Below are positions 26,402-35,856 of a DNA stretch of 64,000 nt, piece by piece (position 1 is the first letter of the stretch; each line of letters begins with the position of its first letter). The stretch is from JBAOHV01 sp037045265. Its GTDB lineage: Bacteria > Actinomycetota > Acidimicrobiia > Acidimicrobiales > Microtrichaceae. The notes below the pieces were generated by a model, which searched no databases, had not been told where the DNA came from, and worked only from the letters and a program-made list of their open reading frames with translations. Where the stretch lies: assembly GCA_037045265.1 (NCBI GenBank), contig JBAOHV010000025.1, positions 62,001-126,000 on the forward strand, given 5' to 3'. The position numbers were made by a program, and so were the translations under genes.

Positions 26402-28079
26402 GTGACCGAGATCCACGAGACCGAGCTGCCGGGCATTGGTGTCCGCCAGGAGTTCGACACGGTGAGCGGCGCTCGCCTCGGGGTGCTGACGACGCGCAGC
26501 GGGCGCCGTGAGCTGCTGCTCTACGACGAGGACGACCCCGACTCATGCCGCGTGGTCGTGCACCTGGATCCCGAGGACAGCGTGGTGCTCGCCGATCTGT
26601 TGGGTAGCACCTACGTGGCGTCGGCCGCGTCGCTCCAGAGGCTCGAGGGTCTGGCGATCGACTGGATCACCGTCGACGCGTCCGTCACCGATAGCCGGCC
26701 ACACGATCGGTGAGGCGGCCATCCGGGAAGGCACCGGGGCGAACATCGTCGCGATCATGCGCGGGTCGGTCACCAACGCTTCGCCTGGCCCCAAGGATCA
26801 GCTCGCTGTCGGGGATGTGCTCGTGGTGGCGGGAACGCCGGAGGCCGTCGGCACGCTCACCGCGCTCGCTGGATCCCGATTGATGCTCGCATCGGCGTCA
26901 CCGACAGAGGTCACAACAGCTTTCGTCCAGCTCGGTGCGATCCTGCTCGGTCTGGCGCTGCTCGCCAGGGCCGCCGGCCGCGCCGGTTTCAGTCCTATTC
27001 CGCTCTACCTGGTCGGTGGGTTGGCGGTCGGTACAGGAGGGCTGGTCCCGGCGCCCATCACCGACGACTTCATCGGCCTGGCAGCCGAGATCGGCGTCCT
27101 GCAGCTTCTGTTCGCCCTCGGCCTGGAGTACACCGCGGCGGAGCTCTCGGGTGAGCTCCGCCACAACTTCCGTGCCGGGCTGGTCGACCTGATGGCGAAC
27201 TTCACCCCCGGTGTGGCGCTCGGCTTGTTGCTCGGCTGGAAGCCGGTGGCGGCGGTGCTGCTCGGCGGTGTCACCTATGTGTCGTCGTCGGGGATCATCT
27301 CCAAGCTGCTGCTCGACCTTGACCGACGGGGCAACCGCGAGACGCCGACGATCCTGTCGATCCTGGTGCTCGAGGACCTTGTCATGGCGGTCTACCTGCC
27401 GATCGTCGCGGTGCTCCTGGCCGGTGCCGGCTTCATCGCCGGGGTGCTGTCGCTGAGCGTCGCGCTCGGTGTGGTCGCGGTGATCGTCGTCTTCGCCGTC
27501 CAGCTGGGTCCGTGGTTGTCCAAGGTCGTCGACACCGATTCCGACGAGGTGACGCTGCTCACGATCCTCGGCCTGGTGCTGCTGGTGGGCGGGCTGGTCC
27601 AAGAAGTGGACGTGTCCGCGGCGGTCGGTGCGTTCCTGGTCGGACTCGCGTTGTCGGGTCCGGTGCAGCACCGCGTGGCGTCGCTGGTCGAGCCACTGGG
27701 CAACATGTTCGCGGCGATCTTCTTCTTCGTCTTCGGGCTCAGCATCGACACGTCCGAGCTGCCGTCGGTGCTCGTGCCTGCGGTCGTCCTGGCGGTCGTC
27801 ACGGCTCTCACGAAGGGTGCAGTCGGGTGGTGGGCGGCGGGGCGCTCGCACATCGGACGCCACGGCCGCTGGCGTGCGGCGACGACTCTCGTGGTGCGCG
27901 GCGAGTTCTCGATCGTCATCGCCGGATTGGGCGTGGCAGCCGGGGTCGAGAGCACCCTCGGACCTCTCGCTGCGGCCTATGTGCTGGTCCTGGCGATCAT
28001 GGGGTCGCTGCTCGCCAGGGTCGACCGACTGCCGGGGTTCCTCGAGCCTCTGCTGGCTGGCCGGGTTACCGGCCGGTAG
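26402..28079 (+). CDS. Fused KhtT-type regulator and CPA2 cation:proton antiporter (frameshifted)
   Basis: About 558 residues after removing one extra base near 26680-26690. Residues 1-160 look like the separate regulatory subunit KhtT: ELPGIGVRQEFDTVSGARLGVL, RRELLLYDEDDPDSCRVVVHLD, then a TrkA-C (RCK-C) domain with GEAAIREGTGANIVAIMRG and LAVGDVLVVAGTPEAV. From residue 175 on there are about 12 membrane helices of the KefB/KhtU type (ILGLVLLVGGLVQEVDVSAAVGAFLVG). KhtTU exports K+ or other monovalent cations against protons and answers to c-di-AMP or pH in Bacillus. Normally two genes; here one reading frame joins them. Start GTG at 26402. Confidence 0.85.
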
Positions 28080-28090
28080 CTTTCGCGCCC

Positions 28091-29441
28091 ATGCAGGAGA
28101 TCCTCGACGCCATCCAGTCCGGTGCATCCGGTGACGACATCGCCCATCTGACGCTGCCCGACTCCACGCGAGCTGCTCACGTGCTGCGCTCCGAGGCGGG
28201 CATGTGGGAAGGAGTCGAGTCGTGGGACAAGGATCCACGCAAGAGCCTCCACGTCGGTGAGCTGCCCCTGCCGGAGCTCGCTCCCGACGAGGCCGTCATC
28301 GCCGTCATGGCCAGCTCGATCAACTTCAACACGGTCTGGACGTCGATCTTCGAGCCGCTCCCGACGTTCGGCTTCCTCGACCGCCTGGGCAAGGAGTCCG
28401 TGTGGGGAGCGCGTCACGCACAGGATTTCCACATCGTCGGCTCGGACGCGTCCGGCGTGGTGCTGCGGGTCGGTTCCGCGGTGCGGAACTGGAAGGCCGG
28501 CGACCGGGTCACGGTCCACTGCAACTACGTCGACGACCAGGATCCGTCTGCGCACAACGACTCGATGCTCGCGGCGAACCAGCGCATCTGGGGTTTCGAG
28601 ACCAACTACGGCGGACTGGCCGACCTCTCGATCGTCAAGGCCAACCAGCTCATGCCGAAGCCCGCCCACCTGAGTTGGGAGGAGGCGGCGGTCAACGCGC
28701 TGTGCGCCTCGACCAGCTACCGGATGCTCGTCGGCGACCACGCAGGACGTATGAAGCAGGGCGACAACGTGTTCATCTGGGGGGCGACCGGAGGGATCGG
28801 CGCCTACGCCACCCAGTTGGTCATCAACGGTGGCGGTACCCCGATCGGCGTCGTCTCGTCGGAGTCGCGGGTCAAGCTGCTCAACGCCATGGGCTGTGAC
28901 GCTGTGATCGACCGTCGAGCCGAGGACTACAAGTTCTGGTCCGACGAGCACACCCAGGACGAGTCCGAGTGGCGCCGTCTGGGCAAGAAGGTGCGCTCGC
29001 TCATCGGTGAGGACCCCGACATCGTCTTCGAGCACCCGGGCCGTTCGACCATGGGCGCCTCGGTGTTCATCACCAAGCGTGGCGGCAAGATCGTCACCTG
29101 CGCCGCGACCTCCGGCTACATGCTCGAGTACGACAACCGGCACCTGTGGATGAAGCTCAAGAGCATCATCAGCTCGCACTTCGCGAACTACCAGGAGGCG
29201 TGGGAGATGAACCGCCTGATCGACAAGGGCGCGATCCAGCCGGTCATGAGCGAGGTCTACCCGCTGGACCAGGTCGGTGAGGCCGCGCTCGAAGGTCCAC
29301 CACAACAAGGCTGAAGGCAAGATCGGTGTGCTCTGCCTGGCACCCGGAGCCGGCCAGGGCATCACCGATCAGGCCAAGCGTGAGGCGATCGGTGAGGACC
29401 GCATCACCCTCTACCAGCGCCACGCCCGCGGCGAGCTCTGA
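28091..29441 (+). CDS. ccr: Crotonyl-CoA carboxylase/reductase (frameshifted near 3' end)
   Basis: About 449 residues; zinc-independent MDR-family enzyme that reductively carboxylates crotonyl-CoA to ethylmalonyl-CoA with NADPH and CO2. Seen: LPELAPDEAVIAVMASSINFNTVWTS, the GDRVTVHCNYVDDQDPSAHNDSM segment typical of Ccr, the nucleotide loop IWGATGGIGAYATQL, FEHPGRSTMGASVFITKRGGKIVTCAATSG. An extra A at about 29292 shifts the frame; removing it restores LEVHHNKAEGKIGVLCLAP and the end LYQRHARGEL. Key enzyme of the ethylmalonyl-CoA pathway and a source of ethylmalonyl-CoA for biosynthesis. It precedes mce by 29 bases. Confidence 0.92.
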
Positions 29442-29470
29442 ACAGCGCGACCCGAGGAGCAACCACATGA

Positions 29471-29911
29471 ATGAGAACCGAGATGAGTGAGAACCCCGAC
29501 GCCACCTCCGGTCTGCTGACCGAGATCGACCACGTCGCCATCGCGGTGCGTGACCTCGAAGCAGCGATCGACTACTACCAGCGCTCGTTCGGCGCAACGG
29601 TCGCGCACCGTGAGGTCGTCGAGTCCGACGGCGTCGAGGAAGCCCTGATCAAGGTCGCCGACAGCTACATCCAGCTGACCGCCGCGACCCGTGACGACTC
29701 GCCGATCGCCAAGGCGATCGAGAAGCGCGGCGAAGGCCTGCACCACATCGGCTACCGCGTCGACGACTGCGCGCAGGCGCTGGCGGCGATGGTCGCTGCC
29801 GGTGCGACGGCGATCGACAAGGCTCCGCGGGCCGGCTCGCGCGGCACGACTGTCGCGTTCGTCCACCCGAAGGGGTCCTTCGGAACCCTGATCGAGCTCG
29901 TCCAGGAGTGA
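29471..29911 (+). CDS. mce: Methylmalonyl-CoA/ethylmalonyl-CoA epimerase
   Basis: About 142-146 residues of the glyoxalase/VOC fold: IDHVAIAVRDLEAAIDYYQRSFGA with the metal His, ALIKVADSYIQLTAA, GEGLHHIGYRVDDCAQAL with the second His and VAFVHPKGSFGTLIELVQE with the metal Glu. It interconverts 2R and 2S methylmalonyl-CoA (and ethylmalonyl-CoA), the step after Ccr or propionyl-CoA carboxylase. The start is unclear: ATGs at 29471 and 29483 are in frame, while the best-placed ATG after GAGGAG (29467) is out of frame, so another indel or a small duplication may lie here. Stop overlaps the next GTG. Confidence 0.92.
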   Translation: MRTEMSENPDATSGLLTEIDHVAIAVRDLEAAIDYYQRSFGATVAHREVVESDGVEEALIKVADSYIQLTAATRDDSPIAKAIEKRGEGLHHIGYRVDDCAQALAAMVAAGATAIDKAPRAGSRGTTVAFVHPKGSFGTLIELVQE

Positions 29912-30993
29912 AGCGCCGCGCGCTCCTGCTGGCGGTGCTCATCGCCGCAGCAGGTTGCGCATCGGGTCGCGCCGACTCCGACGCGAACCCGGTGATCCCG
30001 ACGGTCACGGCAACGTCGTCGACAACGACGACAACCTCATCGACCGCCGCGTCGACCACCACGACGAAACCCATCGAGGTCGAATGCCCCGAGCCGCTGC
30101 AGGGTGGCTCAGGACAGCTCGAGCCGGCGGATGCCGGGCCGTATGCCATTGGCCGCGCCGAGGTCACCTATGTGGACGCGTCGCGCCGCACCGAACCGCC
30201 ACCAGGTTCTGGCGCCCCCGCGTCGGCGGCCCGGACGCTGCCGGTGGTGATCCTCTTCCCCGCCACGGGTGCGCCCGGGAACGCCATCGTCGACGACGCG
30301 GATCCCGCGCCAGGAAGGTTCCCGCTGGTCGTCTACTCCCACGGGGTGGCGTCCTCGGGGCGGGAGCGCCATGAGGCCCTGGCCCGTTGGGCGGCGGCCG
30401 GCTACGTCGTGCTGGCACCCACTTTCCCGTTGAGCAGCCTTCCGTGGTCCGACATCCGCGACCTGAGAAGCCAGCCTGCCGACGTGGGCTTCGTCACCGA
30501 CACGTTCCGGTCACAGGTCCAGGACCCGACGCACCCGCTGTATGACCACATCCGCCGCGACTGCCTGGCGCTGGCGGGTCACTCGATGGGCGGGGCGACG
30601 ACGCTGGCGGCGTCGTTCGACCCGTGCTGTGACGGGCTCGCCCCCGACGCGGTGATCGACATCGCCGGGGTGGCGGTGAACTTCACCCCGGACATCGCCT
30701 GGAGCGATTCGCCGGCCAAGCCGACCTTGATCGTGCACGGGGCTCTCGACTCCACCGTGCCGGTGTCGCACTCCCGCGAGGTCTTCGCGGGTCTACCCGG
30801 GGCGAGGTGGCTGGTCGAGTACCCCGGAGGTCAGCACAGCTCGATGTTCGAACCGCCAGAGGTCGAGGTGCTGACAGCGTCGGTCGTCGCGTTCCTCGAT
30901 GCCCAGCTCAAAGGCGCGCCGTCCGCTCTCGACTCGCTCCCCGCTGTTGTCGAGGCGAGCGCGATCGCGACCGTTGCAACCGCCGGTCGGTGA
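29908..30993 (+). CDS. Alpha/beta hydrolase lipoprotein (chlorophyllase/dienelactone hydrolase-like)
   Basis: 361 residues. MKRRALLLAVLIAAAGCASG is a lipoprotein signal, followed by a Thr/Ser linker (residues 34-55). The hydrolase domain shows PLVVYSHGVASSGRERHEAL, the nucleophile GHSMGGATTLAAS (Ser near 225), DGALDST-like acid region (IVHGALDSTVPVSHSRE) and a late His in GGQHSSMF. It is a full catalytic triad, so probably an extracytoplasmic esterase. The GTG start overlaps the mce stop by four bases although the function seems unrelated to CoA chemistry. Confidence 0.85.
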   Translation: MKRRALLLAVLIAAAGCASGRADSDANPVIPTVTATSSTTTTTSSTAASTTTTKPIEVECPEPLQGGSGQLEPADAGPYAIGRAEVTYVDASRRTEPPPGSGAPASAARTLPVVILFPATGAPGNAIVDDADPAPGRFPLVVYSHGVASSGRERHEALARWAAAGYVVLAPTFPLSSLPWSDIRDLRSQPADVGFVTDTFRSQVQDPTHPLYDHIRRDCLALAGHSMGGATTLAASFDPCCDGLAPDAVIDIAGVAVNFTPDIAWSDSPAKPTLIVHGALDSTVPVSHSREVFAGLPGARWLVEYPGGQHSSMFEPPEVEVLTASVVAFLDAQLKGAPSALDSLPAVVEASAIATVATAGR

Positions 30994-31045
30994 GAGCCGG
31001 AGGCTGTGCGCCGTACGGCCATGGCCGGGTCGATAGCCTGGACGC

Positions 31046-31837
31046 ATGGTGAAACCAACACGGGCCCTCATCGCTGTCATCGGGTTGGCAGCTGCGGCCA
31101 TGTTGGCCGGGTGTGGCGGGGATGAGGCCGAGAAGCTCTCGACCTCCACGACCGCGACCGAGGCCAAGACGACCACCACCGAGGCCTCGGATGACAAGGT
31201 CGACGAACAGGGAGCGGACCAGTCGGGGCTGCCGTCGTGGCAGCGAACCGCCAACCCGTTCCGTGACCGGATCGGCGAGACGATCGAGTTCGAGTGCGAC
31301 CCGGAGGGCGAGGCCTCGTCGGTCTGGGGTACGAACACCTACACCGACGACTCGTCGGTGTGCACAGCTGCGGTTCACGTGGGGCTGATCCAGTTCGCCG
31401 AAGGCGGAACCGTGAAGATCGAGATCCTGCCCGGTGAGCAGGAGTACATCGGCTCGACCTCGAACGGCGTCAAGAGCTCCAACTACGGGTCGTGGGGTGG
31501 CAGCTTCCGCTTCCCCTCCGCCGATGAGATCGACGTGGAAGCCACCATCGGGTGGACGACCACCGCCAACGACTACGTGACTCGCGAGCCCAAGGAGTTC
31601 ACCGTCGAGTGTGAGCCAGATGGCGAGTTTGCAACCGTGTGGGGAACCGAGGTGTTCACCGCCGACTCGTCGATCTGCACCGCTGCAGTGCACGCGGGGC
31701 TGATCACCGTCGACGACGGAGGCGAGGTGACGTTCCGGCTGCTGCCCGGCCAGGACAGCTACTCCGGGTCGACCGCGAACGGCGTGACGAGCCAGGACTA
31801 CGGCTCGTGGGGTGACAGCTTCGAGTTCGTGAGCTGA
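31046..31837 (+). CDS. Lipoprotein with two LCCL domains
   Basis: 263 residues. The lipobox MLAGCGGDEAE is followed by a Thr/Glu linker and two tandem copies of an LCCL domain (about residues 72-160 and 172-262). Each copy reads ETIEFECDPEGEASSVWGTN-type start, YTDDSSVCTAAVHVGLI or FTADSSICTAAVHAGLI with conserved Cys, GG-x-V and a final NGV-x-S-x-x-YGSWG. LCCL modules are known from eukaryotic secreted proteins (cochlin, Limulus factor C) and bind lipopolysaccharide or other ligands; bacterial copies are less studied. Displayed on the outer face of the membrane; a carbohydrate- or lipid-binding role is inference. Confidence 0.85.
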   Translation: MVKPTRALIAVIGLAAAAMLAGCGGDEAEKLSTSTTATEAKTTTTEASDDKVDEQGADQSGLPSWQRTANPFRDRIGETIEFECDPEGEASSVWGTNTYTDDSSVCTAAVHVGLIQFAEGGTVKIEILPGEQEYIGSTSNGVKSSNYGSWGGSFRFPSADEIDVEATIGWTTTANDYVTREPKEFTVECEPDGEFATVWGTEVFTADSSICTAAVHAGLITVDDGGEVTFRLLPGQDSYSGSTANGVTSQDYGSWGDSFEFVS

Positions 31838-31865
31838 TCTGACGCTGCGCGTTCGACCGCTTCGC

Positions 31866-33436
31866 TCAGACAGGGGCCTGCAGGTCAAGCCGGGGGTCGT
31901 GGTCGGGCGGCTGCTCGTCCCACAGCGACGCGAGCAGGTCGTCTCGGATCGAACGCACCGCCGGGTCGTCCCAGCGGTTGGTCTGCTGCAGGGGGTCATC
32001 GGTGAGCGAGTAGAGCTCTCCCTCGGTGCCGTCGTGCACCGCGCCCGGCAGGTACGCCGTGCACACCCAGCCGTCGCGGGTGATCGTGCGCAGGTAGACA
32101 CCGACGCCGAACAGCTCGCTGTCCCAGGCCGTCAATTGGTGGTCGATGCCCCGTACGTGCGCGTCGGTGTCGTCCACCGGCAGGGCTGTGCCCTGCATCC
32201 ACTCGGGTGCTCCAAGGCCGGCGATGCCGCAGAATGTCGGCGCCAGGTCGATCAGCCCGACAGGTGCAGAGACGACCGACGGTCGTGTTCCGACGCTCGG
32301 TGCGGGCCGCCAGATCAGGGGCAGGCGCATGAGCGAGTCGACGTGGTACGGACCCTTGAAAAGCAGTCCGAAGTCGCCCTGGAACTCGCCGTGATCCGTG
32401 GTGAACACGATGTCCACGTCGTCGCTCCAACCGCGGGCGTCGATCGCAGCCAGAACCCGCCCGAGCGCCTCGTCGATCAGTTCGCACTCGATCGCGTTGA
32501 GCGCGTTGACCTCGCGTACCTGGTCCGCGGTCAGCGTCGCCGGCACCCACCGTGTAGGTGCTTCGTAGTTCGACACGAGCGCACCGTCGTACCAGAGACG
32601 CCAGTGGCGCGGCTTGTCGTCGAGGATCCGTTCGCGCTCCGACGCCGTCGTGGGGAACCCGGCGGGTAGCTCGACGTCGCGCCAGTCGATCCGGTGCAGT
32701 TCCGACTGCGGTGGATCCCACGGGTGGTGCGGATCGGGGAAGCTCATCCAGCAGAACCAGTCGTCGTCGGCTCCCAATCCGTCGAGCCAGTCGATCGTGC
32801 GTCTGGGCAACCCAATCGGTGTGGTACCACTCGCGTTCGATCGGGTTGTGCTTCACCTGTGGAGCGCCCGTGTCGCCGAACCCGTCGGCATTGACCTCGA
32901 GGTCGCCGTCGAGAACCTGGTAGTAGCATGCCAACCGACTCGGGGTGGTTCGCCCCGAGCCAGTGTGCGTAGTGCAGCCAGCCTGTTGCGCCGTGGGTGG
33001 CGAAGCGGAGGTGCTCGAAGCCCCGGTGCGGTCCGGGCAGGCCGTCGTACTGGGCTGCCTCGATCGTGTCGACACCGAGCCCGGACAGCCGGTTCTCGTC
33101 GAAGCGTCCCAGAGGGTCGAGGAACGGCTCGAAGTGCGCCTTGCCGATCAGCGCGGTCCGATATCCGTTGCGGTGCAGCAGCGTGGCGACCGACGGCGCA
33201 TCTACCGGCAACGCCACGCCGTTCATCCAGACGCCGTGGGTGGCCTGGTGCTGGCCGGTGAGCATGGTCGAGCGCGACGGCATGCAAACGACCGACTGTG
33301 CGACGGCCCGCTCGTAGCGGATGCCCTGCTCGGCCAGGGAGTTGACCACGGGGGTGCGTGCGAGCGTTCCGCCGTTGCAGCCGAGTGTGTCGTAGCGCTG
33401 CTGGTCGGTTGTGACGAACAGGATCTTGCGGCCCAT
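31866..33436 (-). CDS. Sulfatase family hydrolase (two frameshifts)
   Basis: About 522 residues after correction. It opens RKILFVTTDQQRYDTLGCNG with the metal-binding Asp pair, carries the sulfatase signature CMPSRSTMLTG with Cys51 as the predicted formylglycine precursor (C-x-P-x-R), GYRTALIGKAHF, FSFPDPHHPWDPP-type metal/substrate region and FTTDHGEFQGDFGL. No signal peptide, so cytoplasmic, which is unusual for carbohydrate sulfatases but common for aryl/choline-sulfatase relatives. Extra bases near 32925-32935 and 32810-32820. It overlaps the SRPBCC gene by one base (TGATG), so the two are coupled. An aerobic formylglycine-generating enzyme would have to be encoded elsewhere. Confidence 0.88.
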
Positions 33437-33843
33437 CAGCGTGTGCCCTCCTCGGCGAGCTTCTTGATGTTCTCCAGTGCGGTGCCGGTGGCCCCGCCGA
33501 TCACGAGTGCCATGACGTCGGGTGTGGCATCTGTGGAGTAGACCCCCAGGCAGGTGCGGTCACCCAGGTCGATAAGGTCGACCGTCCCCAGGTGTTCACG
33601 GAAGACCCCGCCCGTTATGCGGTACTGGAACCGGTGCGAGATCGGGTCGTTGGTGACGACGCGCTCCACGAGCGGGATGCCCGTGGCCAAGGTGACGGTT
33701 CTTGCGACTCCCTCGTCGTCCTGGGTCACCTCGGCCGACACGATGCCGGGAAACCACTCGGAAATGCGGCCGGGGTCACTGATCAGAGGCCACACGTCCT
33801 CAGCGGGTCGGTGGATACGCAGTTCGCGTCTGATGCTCGCCAT
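33436..33843 (-). CDS. SRPBCC/polyketide cyclase-like lipid-binding protein
   Basis: 135 residues with the START/Bet v 1-like fold: IRRELRIHRPAEDVWPLISDPGRISEWFPGI at the front, a curved sheet (YRITGGVFREHLGTVDLID) and the long C-terminal helix TGTALENIKKLAEE. Such proteins bind hydrophobic ligands or cyclise polyketides. Its stop overlaps the sulfatase ATG. A shared substrate with the sulfatase is suggested by coupling only. Confidence 0.85.
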   Translation of the reverse strand: MASIRRELRIHRPAEDVWPLISDPGRISEWFPGIVSAEVTQDDEGVARTVTLATGIPLVERVVTNDPISHRFQYRITGGVFREHLGTVDLIDLGDRTCLGVYSTDATPDVMALVIGGATGTALENIKKLAEEGTR

Positions 33844-34003
33844 CCGCCGATCATGACACTGTTTGCAGTCAGTGTGCAGAAATATTCAGGTGGGGATCCG
33901 CGGGCGCGACAGTGCGATCCGGGCGGTAGGGTCGCAGAAGTCGGGGTGGATCACCGACCAGGAACGACTCCGGCGACGAGCCGGCGAAGGGGAAGAGGAA
34001 ACG

Positions 34004-34274
34004 ATGAGCGCAGTGGGAACGAAGGCCGCGGCAGGCATCGGCTGGGATCGCGGACCTCGAGGTCGCGTTGGAGAAGACCCAGCAGGCACTCAAGTCCGTG
34101 GAGAGCATCGACCAGGCGGCCGCGACCGCTCGCCGTCGTGGCTCCAAGCTCGTGAAGCTGTTGCTGATCGCCACCGTCGTCGGTGTCACGATCGTGGTGG
34201 CCAAGAAGCTGATGGGTGGCTCGGGTGCTCCGCCTGCGACCGACCCATACGGAAGTGCCTCTACCGAACCCTGA
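34004..34274 (+). CDS. Small single-pass membrane protein (frameshifted)
   Basis: About 89 residues when an extra base near 34042 is removed: MSAVGTKAAAGIGW, then ADLEVALEKTQQALKSVESID, RRRGSKLVKLLLIATVVGVTIVVAKKLMG. A short amphipathic helix is followed by one membrane segment (about residues 55-72) and a polar tail. No family recognised. A GGGGAAGAGGAAACG ribosome region precedes the ATG at 34004. Confidence 0.6.
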
Positions 34275-34303
34275 CGGAGTCAGCCGAACCCTGACGGAGT
34301 CAG
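34264..34303. repeat. 20-bp tandem duplication between converging genes
   Basis: CCGAACCCTGACGGAGTCAG occurs twice in a row. Each unit holds a small dyad (CTGAC-GGA-GTCAG). The pair spans the stop of the small membrane protein and the stop of the exonuclease, and may work as a two-way transcription end. Confidence 0.85.
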
Positions 34304-35176
34304 CGAGACTCGGCCAGCCGTTTGAGCTTCGCCGGGATCTCGGGCGTGTCCAGCCGGTCGCACCACGTGAGCAGATCCTCGGTGGGTCCCGACCATCGCC
34401 ACTGTTCGGGTCTGCCGACGTCCACGCTCGTGTCGAGCGTCGCGAGTCGTTTGAAGAGCAGGGCGTCGTCGTAGCGCTCGGCAAGGGTCGCGGCCAGCTT
34501 CGCCGCGCCACGAACCCCCGTGACGTCCCACTGCCCGGGGGCGTGGGGGATGTCCTCCAGGTGGCCGTAGCGGCGTAGGACGGTCGCCGCTGTCTTCGCT
34601 CCCCAGCCCGGTAGGCCGGGGAACCCGTCTGCGGTGTCGCCGACCAGAGCCAGCCAGTCCGGGATCGAGGCCGGTGCGACGCCGTACTTCTCGAGCACCG
34701 CTGTCCGAGTCGCGGAACTGGCCTGCCCGACGGTCGAACTGCACGACCTTGCCGCCCACGCACTGGGCCAGGTCCTTGTCGGGGGTGCAGATGATCGCCT
34801 GTTCCACGTCGGCGTCAGCCTCGGCGACCCTGGCCGCTGCGCCGAGTGCGTCGTCGGCTTCGACCTCGACCATCGCCCACACCGTCACCCCGATCGATCG
34901 GAGCGCGTCCTCCAGCCAGGGGAACTGGGCGAACAGGTCGGGGTCGATTCCCGATCCGTCCTTGTAGCCCGGCCACAGGTCGTTGCGGAACGACTCGATC
35001 ACGTGATCGGTCGCAACCCCCAGGTGCGTTGCCCCGTCTTCGAGCATGGCGACCATCGAGCGGACCACGCCGCGGACGGCACCCACCTGCTCGCCAGCGG
35101 CGTTCCGGTGCCCGCCGCCGGGGGAGTAGAAGTAGCGAAAGAGCTCGTAGGTGCCGTCGACCAGGTGGACCTGCAT
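34300..35176 (-). CDS. 5'-3' exonuclease / flap-nuclease-like protein (frameshifted)
   Basis: About 291 residues, without a polymerase domain. MQVHLVDGTYELFRYFYSPG and VRSMVAMLEDGATHLGVATD open a PIN-type nuclease; VEVEADDALGAAARVAEAD and TPDKDLAQCVGGKVVQFDRR carry the acidic metal ligands; LVGDTADGFPGLPGWGAKTAATVL is the helix-three-turn-helix DNA clamp. Stand-alone relatives remove 5' flaps or RNA primers. An extra base near 34700 separates the two parts. Start ATG at 35176; the normal length for stand-alone 5'-3' exonucleases is met. Confidence 0.85.
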
Positions 35177-35308
35177 GCGAGAACCCTGCCACAGGGATGC
35201 GCGGAGTGGGCGAGAGCGGGGTTGAAGGACAGGACCTCCGACGATGATGTCGACGGGCTGCCTCTGGGTAGGCATCATCCGTCAACCGGGGGCCTGCGCG
35301 GAACGGGC

Positions 35309-35803
35309 TCAACCCCGGCGTGCCTCGTGGCGGCGCTTGGAGGAGCGTTCGCCTGCGACGCGTCGCTTCTCGATCGGTGCCTGCTCCCGACCGCGCTGGC
35401 TTCCTGGCGGTGCCGGGTGATCCCCGCGGGAGGGTGTGTGCTGGGGCGGTCGGTCGTCGGTCGGGTTCGCCGCTGCGAGGCGTCGATCGCGGAGCTCGTC
35501 GCTGCTGCGACGGGCGACGACGGCCAGTCGTCGACTGACACGGGCGAGCACATCCTCGAACGTCTCGGCCTTGGCCGCGACACGAGCGTGCTTCCGCGCT
35601 GCCTTGCCGTGTGCACGGTCGGCCTCGACCGTGTCAGCGGCACGTCGTCGCAGAAGCGTCGCGTACTTGTTGCGCGCTCTCCGAGCCCGTTTGTGGAGCT
35701 GGAGCAGTTCGTCCTCGTCGAGCTTGCGCAGCTTCTTGGGCCGGGCTGCGAGAACGAGCTCCTTCTCCGCCTTCGACAGGGCCTTGAAGTTCAGATCCTT
35801 CAT
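35309..35803 (-). CDS. Highly basic coiled-coil protein of unknown function
   Basis: 164 residues, very rich in Lys and Arg. The first 100 residues are predicted helical (LSKAEKELVLAARPKKLRKL, ELLQLHKRARRARNKYATLLRRRAAD, ETFEDVLARVSRRLAVVARRS); the last 60 are disordered with Pro, Arg and Lys clusters (PIEKRRVAGERSSKRRHEARR). No domain is recognised. The composition suggests nucleic acid or ribosome binding. Good ATG at 35803 and own transcription unit. Confidence 0.6.
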   Translation of the reverse strand: MKDLNFKALSKAEKELVLAARPKKLRKLDEDELLQLHKRARRARNKYATLLRRRAADTVEADRAHGKAARKHARVAAKAETFEDVLARVSRRLAVVARRSSDELRDRRLAAANPTDDRPPQHTPSRGDHPAPPGSQRGREQAPIEKRRVAGERSSKRRHEARRG

Positions 35804-35856
35804 CGTTGAATCACCTCGAATTGGTCTAGCTGCGCCTGGAACTGGATGAGCCTTGC

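Noticed and set aside
26930..26950. Possible third copy of the palindrome arm (CTCGGTGCGATC)
   Set aside because: Lies in the antiporter coding sequence, without the second arm or the loop.
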